Assembly: GCF_018811945.1 (NCBI RefSeq)
Contig: NZ_JACRVU010000011.1
Location: forward strand, 44,690-108,689
Reading direction: 5' to 3'
Length of the DNA stretch: 64,000 nucleotides
Source of the DNA: Gluconobacter sp. P1C6_b
GTDB taxonomy: Bacteria; Pseudomonadota; Alphaproteobacteria; Acetobacterales; Acetobacteraceae
Positions within the stretch are counted from its first letter, which is position 1; every line of letters starts with the position of its first letter. The position numbers were made by a program, and so were the translations under genes. Under the pieces are notes generated by a model. It did no database searches. It saw nothing but the letters and a program-made list of their open reading frames with translations, and was not told where the DNA came from. Shown in pieces: positions 51,689 to 60,471 of this stretch.

Positions 51689-52549
51689 ATGCCTGATCAT
51701 ATTGTTCCGCAGTCTCAGGATCATCAACCAGGGCTTGAGGGCCTGATGCAGCCCAGGGCCATTCATATCCGTCCGGATTATCGCGGAAGCGGTAAGCTTG
51801 AGGGAAAGAAGGCCCTGATCAGCGGGGGGGACAGTGGGATCGGCCGCGCTGCGGCTATCCATTTTGCCCGTGAGGGTGCGGATGTGGCGATCCTCTATCT
51901 GGAGGAGCATGAGGATGCACAGGAGACTGTGCGGCTCATCGAGAAGGAAGGACGCAAGGGGCTGGCTATTGCCGGAGATGTCTCGTCCAGCCAGGTCTGT
52001 GAGGATGCCGTGGCGCGCACGGTCGAGGAGCTTGGTGGTCTCGACATTCTCGTCAACAACGCCGGTGTTCAGATTGTCGAGGAAGACATCGAAGCCATCT
52101 CCAACGAGGAATGGCAGCGTCATATGGACACCAATATCAACGGCTATTTCTATCTCGTCCGGGCGGCGCTGGCGCATCTGAAGAAGGGCAGCGCCATCGT
52201 CAACACATCGTCCATCAATGCATTTGCGGGGAACAAGGCGCTTCTGGCCTATTCCACGACCAAGGCGGCGGAGATGGGCATGACGCGTGCGCTGGCGCTT
52301 CAGCTGGTGTCGAAGGGCATCCGGGTGAATGCCGTGGCGCCGGGGCCGGTCTGGACGCCGCTTCAGCCGGCGAGCTGGGGTGTGGTTGATCCGCAGGCTG
52401 TGGCCGATCTGGGCAAGGATACGCCGATGGGGCGTTGTGGGGAGCCGGCCGAGCTGGGTCCGGCCTATGTCTATCTGGCGAGCGAAGATGCGTCCTTCGT
52501 GACGGGGCAGACGCTGCATGTGAATGGCGGCATGATCATCAACGGCTGA
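51689..52549 (+). CDS. Short-chain dehydrogenase/reductase of the YghA/GsiB-neighbour stress type
   Basis: The 286-residue SDR has an N-terminal 40-residue extension (LMQPRAIHIRPDYRGSGKLE). A glycine-rich cofactor motif (ALISGGDSGIGRAAAIHFA) follows, then NNAGVQ, catalytic Ser (NTSSINAF) and YSTTKAA with the Tyr-x-x-x-Lys pair. Relatives in Enterobacteria and Bacillus are stress-induced aldehyde or ketone reductases. The preceding 222-base gap contains no recognised feature other than GGAG nine bases before the start. The substrate is unknown. Confidence 0.88.
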   Translation: MPDHIVPQSQDHQPGLEGLMQPRAIHIRPDYRGSGKLEGKKALISGGDSGIGRAAAIHFAREGADVAILYLEEHEDAQETVRLIEKEGRKGLAIAGDVSSSQVCEDAVARTVEELGGLDILVNNAGVQIVEEDIEAISNEEWQRHMDTNINGYFYLVRAALAHLKKGSAIVNTSSINAFAGNKALLAYSTTKAAEMGMTRALALQLVSKGIRVNAVAPGPVWTPLQPASWGVVDPQAVADLGKDTPMGRCGEPAELGPAYVYLASEDASFVTGQTLHVNGGMIING

Positions 52550-52600
52550 GGATGCCTTTCTGTGCCTCTTCCGACTGGCGCGTCGGAAGAGGCGCGGTGA

Positions 52601-54847
52601 TTAATCTCCGGGGGTGATGGGCAGGCTGCGGTGGCGCTGGCCTGTTGCATGGAAAATGGCATTGGCGATGGCGGCCGCCGTTCCGCACATGCCGATTTCG
52701 CCCACGCCTTTGACCCCGAGCGGGCTGACTTCCTTGTCTTTTTCTGTGACGAAGAGGACGTCCATGTCCGGAATGTCGGCGTGGGCCGGGATGTGATACT
52801 CGGAAAAATTATGATTCATGAAGCGGCCGACCCGTTCGTCCATCAGGGACTCTTCGTGAAGCGCCATACCTGTTGCCATCACCATGGCGCCGCGGACCTG
52901 ACTGGCTGCGGTCTTGGGGTTCATGATGCGACCGGCGGCGACGGCATTGACCAGCCGTGTCACGCGGACGATGCCAAGTTCTTCATCCACGCGGACTTCG
53001 CAGAAGACGGCGCTATGGGTGAAGCGGGCTTTTCTCATCTGGCTGATGGTGCCGCGCAGGCCCGGTTTTGCGGTTTCCTCGACTTCGAGCCTGTCCTGCC
53101 CTGTCAGGGACAGGGCTTCGGAGAGGGACAGTCTGAGATTTTCGTCTGCACCCTTATCCTGGAGAAATCCGTCCTGTAGCACCGTGGTCTTGTTCGACAG
53201 ACCTTCCGTCAGCCAGGCGGAGATATTTCCGCTTTTGCCCAGCGTCCTGAACAGTTTTTCGCGCAGGCTCTGACAGGCGAGCCAGACGGCGGCGCCTGCG
53301 GAGGCGGCTGTCCATGAGCCGCCCTCTGTCGGGCATTCGGGGAGGGTTGAATCGCCCAGTTCGATATCGATCATCTCGATGGGGATGCCGAAAGCTTCCG
53401 AGGCGGTCTGGGCCAGGATGGTGTAGGTTCCGGTTCCGATATCGGAGGCAGCGGTGGCGATATGCAGACGTCCGTCAGCGGTCAGGGTGGCGCGGGCTGA
53501 GGTGGGAGAAAACATCGCATCCCAAATGCCTGTCGCCATGCCCCAGCCGATCAGCTCTTTTCCGTCACGCATGCTTTTCGGGGCCATCGGACGATTGTAC
53601 CAGCCGAAACGCTCCGCGCCCTCTTGCATGGCTTCTTTCAGCGCTTTGCTGGTCAGGGGCATGTCATGCATGGCGTCGATGTCGGAATAGTTGTGCAGGC
53701 GGAAGGCCAGCGGGTCCATGTTGCAGGCATAGGCCATTTCATCGACGGCCATTTCAAAAAGATTGACGCCTGTGGCCGCGCCTGGGGCGCGCATGTCGCT
53801 GGAAGTGTAGGTGTCACGCGGGGCGACTTTGTAATCGGCCGTGGCGTTGGGGCATTTGTAGTTGATCAGGCCCCAGATCACGAGATTTTCCATGTTGTGC
53901 TCAAAGCGCGACGTGTCCGTTACGCCATCGACGATCATGGACTGCAACGTACCGTCCGGCTGGGCGCCGAGGGCGATGTCCATAACGGCTTCCGGACGGA
54001 AGACATGGGTGAACATCTGCTGGCGTGTCAGGGTGATCCGGACCGAGTGCTTCAGCATTTTTGCGCCCAGCGCTGCGAGGAAAACGTTGTGCTGGGCGCG
54101 CAGGCCGGAGCCGAATGCCCCGCCGACATAGGGATTGCGCACGCGGACCTGATCTTTTGAAAGGGACAGGGCGCTGGTCAGATAGGCCTGTACCGCCTGC
54201 GGCCCCTGTGTCTTGTCCCAGACCGTGAAGGTACCGTCATCCTCGGCGATGACGGTGGTTGCGTGCATCTCCATGGGATTGTGATGTTCGGGGGCGAGGT
54301 GATAGCGCCCTTCGATCTTGATCGGGCTGAGCGCATAGGCCTCGGCAGCGTTCCCGCGTGACTTGGGCGGCACATAATTGCTGCGGGTTTTGCCCGGCAT
54401 GTATTTCTGGTGCAGGGACGCTTCGAAATCCGCGTTATGCGGCCAGCGTTCGTAATCCACTTCGAGACGCATGGCGGCCTCACGGGCGGCTTCGAATGTC
54501 TCTGCGAGGACAACGGCAACGGGCTGGCCGTTGAAGCTGATTTCCGCGTCATGAAGTGGTCTGTAGGGAGAGCCGGGGACGCCCAGACCATCCACATAGG
54601 ATTTTTCAGAAAGCGCGCTGTGGGGGCGGTTGAGATGCGTCATGATCTCCACCACGCCAGGCACCGCGCGGGCGGCTTCGTCCCGGATCGCCTCGATCCG
54701 GCCGCGGGCTATGGGGCTGTTGACGATGAAGCCGTACAGCATGCCAGCAGGATGAGGTTCGGCAGCGTACCGGGCCTGTCCCGTCACCTTGGCGAGGCCA
54801 TCGATCCGGGAGACGGGCTGTCCGATTTTTGCTGAATGGAGGGTCAT
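52601..54847 (-). CDS. paoC: Aldehyde oxidoreductase molybdopterin-binding subunit PaoC-like
   Basis: The 748-residue subunit of the xanthine oxidase family has HHNPMEMHATTV (molybdopterin-binding region), GGAFGSGLRAQHNVFLAALG and the catalytic Glu near the C-terminus in GVKGVGEIGMCGTAAAIANA. It would oxidise aldehydes to acids, using the neighbouring iron-sulfur and FAD subunits. Length matches PaoC/YagR. No signal peptide is visible here. It is the last gene of the leftward paoABC-like operon, 12 bases after paoB. Confidence 0.9.
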   Translation of the reverse strand: MTLHSAKIGQPVSRIDGLAKVTGQARYAAEPHPAGMLYGFIVNSPIARGRIEAIRDEAARAVPGVVEIMTHLNRPHSALSEKSYVDGLGVPGSPYRPLHDAEISFNGQPVAVVLAETFEAAREAAMRLEVDYERWPHNADFEASLHQKYMPGKTRSNYVPPKSRGNAAEAYALSPIKIEGRYHLAPEHHNPMEMHATTVIAEDDGTFTVWDKTQGPQAVQAYLTSALSLSKDQVRVRNPYVGGAFGSGLRAQHNVFLAALGAKMLKHSVRITLTRQQMFTHVFRPEAVMDIALGAQPDGTLQSMIVDGVTDTSRFEHNMENLVIWGLINYKCPNATADYKVAPRDTYTSSDMRAPGAATGVNLFEMAVDEMAYACNMDPLAFRLHNYSDIDAMHDMPLTSKALKEAMQEGAERFGWYNRPMAPKSMRDGKELIGWGMATGIWDAMFSPTSARATLTADGRLHIATAASDIGTGTYTILAQTASEAFGIPIEMIDIELGDSTLPECPTEGGSWTAASAGAAVWLACQSLREKLFRTLGKSGNISAWLTEGLSNKTTVLQDGFLQDKGADENLRLSLSEALSLTGQDRLEVEETAKPGLRGTISQMRKARFTHSAVFCEVRVDEELGIVRVTRLVNAVAAGRIMNPKTAASQVRGAMVMATGMALHEESLMDERVGRFMNHNFSEYHIPAHADIPDMDVLFVTEKDKEVSPLGVKGVGEIGMCGTAAAIANAIFHATGQRHRSLPITPGD

Positions 54848-54859
54848 ACCCGGGTTCTT

Positions 54860-55867
54860 TCAGAAAATGGTCTTTTGCGTCTGGGACTGGGGCGTGCCCG
54901 CGGCAGCCTGTGACAGGGCGCGGATGATTACGCGCGGGGCCAGCTTCAGCTTTGCGGCGTTGTCGCGGTCGGTGACGGCCCCTTGCAGAAGGCAGTCGGC
55001 GGCGTCGCGGAACAGGGAGGGAGAGGGCGTTTTCCCTGCAAGAAGGGCTTCGGCTTCCGGGACACACCAGGGTTTTGTGCCGACGCCGCCCATAGCGATG
55101 CAGGCCTTGCGGATCGTGTTGTTTCCCATCTGCAGTCCCACTGCGACGGACACGATAGCGAAGGCGAAAGACAGGCGGTCGCGGATCTTGAGATAGGTAT
55201 GATGAGGGCCGAAGCCGAGCGGTGGAAGGTCGATGGACGTGACGATTTCACCGGCACACAGGATATTGTCCTGCCAGGGCGTGTCTTCCGGCAGGCGGTG
55301 ATAGTTGCGCAGGGGAACGGTGCGCTCGCCTTCGGGACCTGTGAGGTTGACGGTCGCGTTCAGGGCTGCGAGGGCCACGCACATGTCGGACGGGAATGTG
55401 GCGATACAGGCATCGCTGGTGCCGAGGATGGCCATGATCCGGTTGCGGCCGCCTTTGGCGGAACATCCCGTGCCGGGGGAGCGCTTGTTGCAGGCCATAT
55501 CGGGGTCATAGAAATAGTGGCAGCGGGTGCGCTGGTTCAGGTTTCCGCCATTTGTGGCCCTGTTGCGGATCTGGGGGCTGGCACCGGCAAGAATGGCGGA
55601 GGCCAGAAGGGGATAGCGTTCGCTGACAAGAGGATGAGCCGCCGTATCGGCATTGGTGGCGAGGGCGCCGAGGCGCAGGCCACCATCAGGGCGTTCCTCG
55701 ATCTGGCTCAGGGACAGGGCATTGAGATCGACGATATGTTCGGGCCGTTCAACGTCCGATTTCATGAGGTCGATGAGATTGGTACCGCCTGCGAGATAGC
55801 GCGTATGATCCGGGATGTGACAGGCGGTGCCGAGCGTGTCGGGGCGGGAATAGGAGAACTGTCTCAT
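54860..55867 (-). CDS. paoB: Aldehyde oxidoreductase FAD-binding subunit PaoB-like
   Basis: The 335-residue CO-dehydrogenase-type FAD subunit has YLAGGTNLIDLMKSDVERP, GASPQIRNRATNGGNLNQR and a cysteine-bearing insert (RCHYFYDPDMACNKRSPGTG, then CSAKGG). That insert corresponds to the additional [4Fe-4S] cluster known from Escherichia coli PaoB, which distinguishes it from ordinary xanthine dehydrogenase FAD subunits. It overlaps paoA by four bases. Confidence 0.9.
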   Translation of the reverse strand: MRQFSYSRPDTLGTACHIPDHTRYLAGGTNLIDLMKSDVERPEHIVDLNALSLSQIEERPDGGLRLGALATNADTAAHPLVSERYPLLASAILAGASPQIRNRATNGGNLNQRTRCHYFYDPDMACNKRSPGTGCSAKGGRNRIMAILGTSDACIATFPSDMCVALAALNATVNLTGPEGERTVPLRNYHRLPEDTPWQDNILCAGEIVTSIDLPPLGFGPHHTYLKIRDRLSFAFAIVSVAVGLQMGNNTIRKACIAMGGVGTKPWCVPEAEALLAGKTPSPSLFRDAADCLLQGAVTDRDNAAKLKLAPRVIIRALSQAAAGTPQSQTQKTIF

Positions 55868-56370
55868 GCGGCTTCTCCCGCCCGCTCCTGCTGCTGCCGG
55901 GCGACGACCTGCTCAATGGCATCGACAATGCCGTTATAGGCGCCGCACCGGCAGAGATTGCCGCTCATGAATTCGCGGATTTCCTCGCGTGTGTGGACAT
56001 GGCCTTCTTCCAGAAGCGCCACTGCCGACATGATCTGTCCCGGCGTGCAGTATCCGCACTGGAAAGCGTCCCGATCGATAAAGGCCTGTTGCATAGGGTG
56101 CAGATGTCCATCCGGTGCCAGACCTTCGATCGTCGTGACCTCGGCGTCCGGGATCGATACGGCCAGGATGAGGCAGCTTTTGACCCGCTTGCCATCGACG
56201 AGAACGGTGCAGGCACCGCACTGCCCGTGATCGCATCCCTTCTTCGTTCCCGTGAGGTCCAGGCGCTCCCGCAGCAGGTCCAGCAGGGTTACGCTGGGTG
56301 GCAGGTCGGCAGAATAGGACTGTCCATTGATCCGGAGGTGACAGGGGCTGGCGACAGACACATCGGTCAT
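55864..56370 (-). CDS. paoA: Aldehyde oxidoreductase (2Fe-2S) subunit PaoA-like
   Basis: The 168-residue subunit carries two [2Fe-2S] clusters: CDHGQCGACTV near residue 46 with a later Cys, and CGYCTPGQ plus CRCGAYNGI in the C-terminal helical domain. Unlike E. coli PaoA it has no twin-arginine leader, so the complex probably stays in the cytoplasm. It is first in the operon. The 255-base gap upstream (56371-56625) holds two direct copies of GTGTCAGGGT at 56389 and 56407. Confidence 0.92.
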   Translation of the reverse strand: MTDVSVASPCHLRINGQSYSADLPPSVTLLDLLRERLDLTGTKKGCDHGQCGACTVLVDGKRVKSCLILAVSIPDAEVTTIEGLAPDGHLHPMQQAFIDRDAFQCGYCTPGQIMSAVALLEEGHVHTREEIREFMSGNLCRCGAYNGIVDAIEQVVARQQQERAGEAA

Positions 56371-56388
56371 GGGAGGGCGCTCCGTTCG

Positions 56389-56416
56389 GTGTCAGGGTTT
56401 TTCAGCGTGTCAGGGT
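56389..56416. repeat. Direct repeat GTGTCAGGGT, two copies 18 bases apart
   Basis: Identical ten-base copies at 56389-56398 and 56407-56416 lie 20-50 bases upstream of the leftward paoA start and could be activator or repressor half-sites. The gap also contains an AT-rich stretch around 56520-56560 that could hold promoters for the divergent MFS gene. Confidence 0.35.
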
Positions 56417-56625
56417 GTAAGCGTCCGGGAGCGTTCAGGTTTCACGGAATTCTCTGTGCTCCCGGTCATAAAATGCGTGCTGATAATAAACATCCCGCAG
56501 ATACGGACCTGACCACACAGGATCCGCCTTTTCAAAAAAGGAAAACCCTTACTGTTTTTTGTAACGGACCCGTGACCCGACCGTTCAGTACGAGGGACGA
56601 CTGCAAAAAGACTTTGACGGGAATT

Positions 56626-57852
56626 ATGGTGACGAAAAACAGAGCACAGATCCGGCCCCGAAGGGATGACGTTTCCCTGGACGGTCTGAGCTTCCTTCTT
56701 GCTGATGTTCAGGACAATCTGGGGAATTTCCTGACAGCCTTCCTGACGATACAGGGCTGGCCCTCAAGCCGGATTGGTGCGGCGATTGCAGCGGGCGGAC
56801 TTGGGGCGGTTCTGGCCCGGTTCATCGGCGGATGGGCTCTGGATATCTTCCCGCGCCGGCGCCTGATGCTTGCTGCCTGCTGTGCCGTGACGTTCCTCTC
56901 CGTCGCGGTGATGGCCTGGACGCCGCTGTTTTATCCCATTGTTCTGGCTCATTTCATCGCGGGCGGCGCAGGGGCTCTTTTTACGCCCATTCTTGCGGCC
57001 ATCAGCCATCATACGGCGGGGGCCAGAGGCTATATCGCGCGTATGGGCCGCAATGAATCCTTCAATCATCTGGGCAATGCGTCGTCCGGGTTTGTGATGA
57101 GTCTTCTTGGCAGGATGATGGGGCCTGTTGCTCCCCTGTGGGGTGTGGGCGGCCTTGCAGCAGTCAGTCTGCTGCTGGTCGGGGGCTTTTCGAAACGTGC
57201 GGACGCCCCATCGGAACAGTCGCGGGATGCCGCTTCGCTGCGGCAGACCCTGCGTGCCATTTTTATGCTCCTTTCCGAGGCACGGCTGGCCGTTTTTCTG
57301 GCGACCTATCTGCTGTTCAATGTCGCCAATGGCGCCGTGGTCCCGCTCATGATCGAGCGTTATGCCTTTTTCCATCTGGGCGATCCAGCAAGCGTGACGG
57401 CGATCTGTATCGTGGTCGCCCAGATCACCATGGCGCCCGTAGCCCTTCTCGTGGGCAAAAAGGCGCCACAATGGCCTCGCAAGCCGCTGTTCGTGTTCGC
57501 GCTCGCGCTGCAACCCGTTCGGGACGGTCTGGTGATCCTGAGCGCGGACTGGCCGACGCTGGTCCTGGTCCAGATCCTCGACGGGTTGTCTTCAGGCATT
57601 ATTCTGGTGCTGTTCTATGCCATTCTTTCGGACATTGCTTCTGGCAGCGGACGGCGCAATCTGCTGATCGGTCTGGGGCTGGCGCTGGGGACCATAGGGG
57701 CGCTGCTGTCCAATCTCGCCGGGGGTGCTCTGGCGTCAGGCTATGGGTTCAATACGACGTTCGTGGTTCTGGGGCTGACAGGGGCTGCTGTGGCCTGTCT
57801 GTTTGCATGGGGGATGCCGGAGACGCATTCACCGGCCTGTGAGGGGGCGTGA
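56626..57852 (+). CDS. MFS transporter, substrate unknown
   Basis: The 408-residue protein has about twelve hydrophobic helices. It shows the MFS loop after helix 2 (GGWALDIFPRRRLML) and a helix-5 signature region GYIARMGRNESFNHLGNASSG. The N-terminus FLLADVQDNLGNFLTAFLTI resembles the SugarTrpt/YfkF-like subgroup of drug or metabolite exporters. Longer starts reach back into the antisense of paoA, so I use ATG at 56626. The last helices end with an Ala/Pro-rich tail. Whether it serves the aldehyde oxidoreductase or the downstream four-gene set is not clear. Confidence 0.83.
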   Translation: MVTKNRAQIRPRRDDVSLDGLSFLLADVQDNLGNFLTAFLTIQGWPSSRIGAAIAAGGLGAVLARFIGGWALDIFPRRRLMLAACCAVTFLSVAVMAWTPLFYPIVLAHFIAGGAGALFTPILAAISHHTAGARGYIARMGRNESFNHLGNASSGFVMSLLGRMMGPVAPLWGVGGLAAVSLLLVGGFSKRADAPSEQSRDAASLRQTLRAIFMLLSEARLAVFLATYLLFNVANGAVVPLMIERYAFFHLGDPASVTAICIVVAQITMAPVALLVGKKAPQWPRKPLFVFALALQPVRDGLVILSADWPTLVLVQILDGLSSGIILVLFYAILSDIASGSGRRNLLIGLGLALGTIGALLSNLAGGALASGYGFNTTFVVLGLTGAAVACLFAWGMPETHSPACEGA

Positions 57853-57977
57853 CTGGATGCAGGATGGGCGCCTGCCCCATTCCCGCAGAATAGTGACCGG
57901 CGGTGCAATTTTAATCGGGATCTCTGCCGGGCTTGCAGACGTTGCCCAGAACGGGCTGTGCGGAAGGGTCATAGGGC

Positions 57978-59114
57978 ATGTCGAATTCTGGTCATGGAAT
58001 GACCGAGGGGGAACGGTCTGCCTTTCTGGCCAGACTGAAGCATCTGTTCGCGGACTGGAAAGCCAGACCTTTCACGCCTGCAGAAAATCTGTTCCCGTCA
58101 GACCTCCTGAACTCCCTGCGACAGATCGGGGCACTGGATGGCCTTCTTTCTATTGAGGAAGGTGGGCTTGGATTGGCCTCTCCGTCTGACGGGGGGCGGC
58201 TTCTGTCGCTGCTTCTGCGGCGGACGGGTTATTTAAGCCTGTCTCTGGGACGGTGTCTTGAAGGGCATGTGAATGTTGTCCGTCTTGTGGCGCTGTATGG
58301 CACGCCAGAGCATCGTCATGCCTTGGCCAACACGCTGAAAAACGGGGTTCTGGCCGGGATATGGGTCACGGATGGCGAACCGCCTGTGACGCTGCGAAAG
58401 GAAGGCGAAACATACAGGCTTTCCGGGATCAAGGGATTTGCCAGCGGTGTCAGTGAGGTTGGTCTCGCGCTGATCACGGCAACGACCGAGCAGGAAGAGT
58501 CGGTCATGCTCCTCGTGCCGACCACGGATCCCTCGCGCAGGCGGCCCGGACCGGGCAAGCTGACCGGGATGCAGGCAAGTGGCACGGGAGCCTATGATTT
58601 TACCGGTCTGAGGGTCTCCGCTCAGGATATTCTGGGGTCTGCGGGGGATTATCTGCGGCAGCCTGAGTTTTCCGCGGGAGCGTGGCGCGGATCGGCCGTT
58701 GCGCTGGGCGCTGTGGACCGGCTGGTCGATCTGCTGAGGGAAGAACTTCTGGCCCGCAAGCGGGCTGACAACCCGCATCAGCTCTGCCGGATCGGAGAGG
58801 CCATGATCCTGCAGAAGACAGCCGCTCTGTGGGTTGGGCAGGCCGCGCAGGCGGCATGCGACTGTCCGGATAGGTCCCCCGAAGAGGTTACGGCGACTGT
58901 CAATCTGGCGCGGCTGGCCGTTGAACGCGCGGCCCTGGAACTGATCACGCTGGTACAGCGCGGTCTGGGGCTTTCGGCTTTTGTAAAAGGGCGGCCGGTC
59001 GAGCAGGTCATGCGGGATCTGGCGACCTATCTGCGACAGCCCGCTCCGGACGAGGCTTTGATCGAAGGCGCGGCGTGGTTTGTCAGGCATGACTGGCGGG
59101 AGAACTGCTTATGA
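57978..59114 (+). CDS. Acyl-CoA dehydrogenase homologue (glycoconjugate cluster)
   Basis: The 378-residue protein follows the acyl-CoA dehydrogenase plan: helical N-domain, middle beta domain (LAGIWVTDGEPPVTLRKEG, then LSGIKGFASGVSEVGLALI) and helical C-domain (SAGAWRGSAVALGAVDRLV). The catalytic Glu position of classic enzymes is not evident. Its stop overlaps the PIG-L gene by four bases. In a set with a deacetylase, methyltransferase and glycosyltransferase, it more likely modifies an acyl or amino group of a natural product than takes part in beta-oxidation. Confidence 0.82.
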   Translation: MSNSGHGMTEGERSAFLARLKHLFADWKARPFTPAENLFPSDLLNSLRQIGALDGLLSIEEGGLGLASPSDGGRLLSLLLRRTGYLSLSLGRCLEGHVNVVRLVALYGTPEHRHALANTLKNGVLAGIWVTDGEPPVTLRKEGETYRLSGIKGFASGVSEVGLALITATTEQEESVMLLVPTTDPSRRRPGPGKLTGMQASGTGAYDFTGLRVSAQDILGSAGDYLRQPEFSAGAWRGSAVALGAVDRLVDLLREELLARKRADNPHQLCRIGEAMILQKTAALWVGQAAQAACDCPDRSPEEVTATVNLARLAVERAALELITLVQRGLGLSAFVKGRPVEQVMRDLATYLRQPAPDEALIEGAAWFVRHDWRENCL

Positions 59115-59842
59115 AAGTCCGGAATATGCTTCAGTATTTCGCGGAATTTCCGGTTGCGCCCCTTGAGACAATCGCCCGCGGAACGGCACTCATTCTCTCC
59201 CCGCATCCGGATGATGAAAGTCTGGGATGTGGGGGATTTATCGCCTCTGCGGTGAGGGACGGGCGTTCGCCGGTGGTTGTGATCGTTTCTGACGGCTCTG
59301 CGTCGCATCGTGGTTCAGTGACATGGCCACCCGAGCGGATTGCGCGGCTTCGTCAGGAAGAAAGCCGGGACGCGTCGGCAGTGCTCGGCCTTCCTTCCGA
59401 GCGGCTACTGTTTCTGGAATTGCAGGATGCAGGCGTTCCAACACAAGGCGACAGTTTCGATGCCGTCATCCGTCACCTTGCTGAAATGATCGGCCGCTAT
59501 GAGTGCCAGACGGTTCTGGTCCCGTGGCGGTACGATCCGCACTGTGATCACGAGGCTGTCTGGATGATGGGGCAAAAGCTGAAGGCTCTGTTGCCGCAGT
59601 TGAGGCTCCTGTCCTATCCTGTCTGGGGCGTGACGCTGCCGCCTGAAATGGAACTCGATGACGTCGCCCCGGCAGGATGGCGGCTTGATATCCGACCGTT
59701 TATGGGCAGAAAACGGGACGCCATTCAGGCGCATCGAAGCCAGAGGGGGCTGGTCGTGGATGATGATCCGGGCGGCTTTGTTCTTCCCGATCATCTGCTG
59801 GAGAAAATGCTTCAGCCCTATGAAATCTTTATCGCGTCATGA
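59111..59842 (+). CDS. PIG-L family (LmbE-like) N-deacetylase
   Basis: The 243-residue zinc deacetylase has the hallmark motif LSPHPDDESLGCGGFI with His-Pro-Asp-Asp, and the third metal His in the DPHCDHEAVW stretch. Family members de-N-acetylate amino-sugar conjugates (GlcNAc-phosphatidylinositol, mycothiol and bacillithiol intermediates, teicoplanin). It overlaps both neighbours (ATGA type), so it is made together with the acyl-CoA dehydrogenase homologue and the methyltransferase. Confidence 0.9.
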   Translation: MKVRNMLQYFAEFPVAPLETIARGTALILSPHPDDESLGCGGFIASAVRDGRSPVVVIVSDGSASHRGSVTWPPERIARLRQEESRDASAVLGLPSERLLFLELQDAGVPTQGDSFDAVIRHLAEMIGRYECQTVLVPWRYDPHCDHEAVWMMGQKLKALLPQLRLLSYPVWGVTLPPEMELDDVAPAGWRLDIRPFMGRKRDAIQAHRSQRGLVVDDDPGGFVLPDHLLEKMLQPYEIFIAS

Positions 59843-60471
59843 GTATGGGAACATGGAAACCGGAGGTCTTTGAACGTCTCTTTCAGGATAATCCTGACCC
59901 CTGGGGGTTTGAAAGCCGTCCGTATGAGCGCCAGAAACTCTCGCGGGTTCTGGAATGTCTTCCGGCCTCGCCCATTTCCTTTGCGGTGGAACTCGGATGT
60001 GCGATCGGCGTCGGCACCTTGGCGCTGGCGCAGCGTTGCGGGCGTGTTCTGGCCGTCGATGCTTCGGAAAATGCCCTGGCGATTGCAGGACGGCGGTGTG
60101 AGGGGCAGGAGCATGTCAGCTTTCTGAAAGCCTTCCTGCCTTCGGATTATCCTGCTGCGGAGGCTTCGGGCTGTGATCTCGTTCTGATCTCCGAGCTTCT
60201 GTATTTCCTGACGCCGCAAGACATTCGCAGTCTTGCGGGGATGGTCATGGAGAGTCTCCATCTCAAAGGCCATATCCTGATCGTCAACTGGACCGGACAG
60301 ACGGATACGCCCTGCACCGGGAGTGAAGCGGCCGAAAATTTTATCCGGGCCTGCCATGAAAGACACTGGGTTCGGGACCTGTCAGAGCAGGGGGTGGGAT
60401 ATCGTATTGATCGACTGTTTCGATCGGGAAATTCTCCGGTGAGCGGCGTTTCATCTGGCGAAGGAGCTTGA
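59839..60471 (+). CDS. NodS-like class I SAM-dependent methyltransferase
   Basis: The 210-residue protein resembles nodulation protein S. It has NPDPWGFESRPYE near the start, motif I VELGCAIGVGTLALA, the acidic strand end VLAVDASENALAIA and ISELLYFLTPQDI. NodS N-methylates the deacetylated glucosamine of lipochitooligosaccharides, and the preceding gene here is a deacetylase. Its last 131 bases overlap the 3' end of the convergent glycosyltransferase. Confidence 0.87.
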   Translation: MSMGTWKPEVFERLFQDNPDPWGFESRPYERQKLSRVLECLPASPISFAVELGCAIGVGTLALAQRCGRVLAVDASENALAIAGRRCEGQEHVSFLKAFLPSDYPAAEASGCDLVLISELLYFLTPQDIRSLAGMVMESLHLKGHILIVNWTGQTDTPCTGSEAAENFIRACHERHWVRDLSEQGVGYRIDRLFRSGNSPVSGVSSGEGA

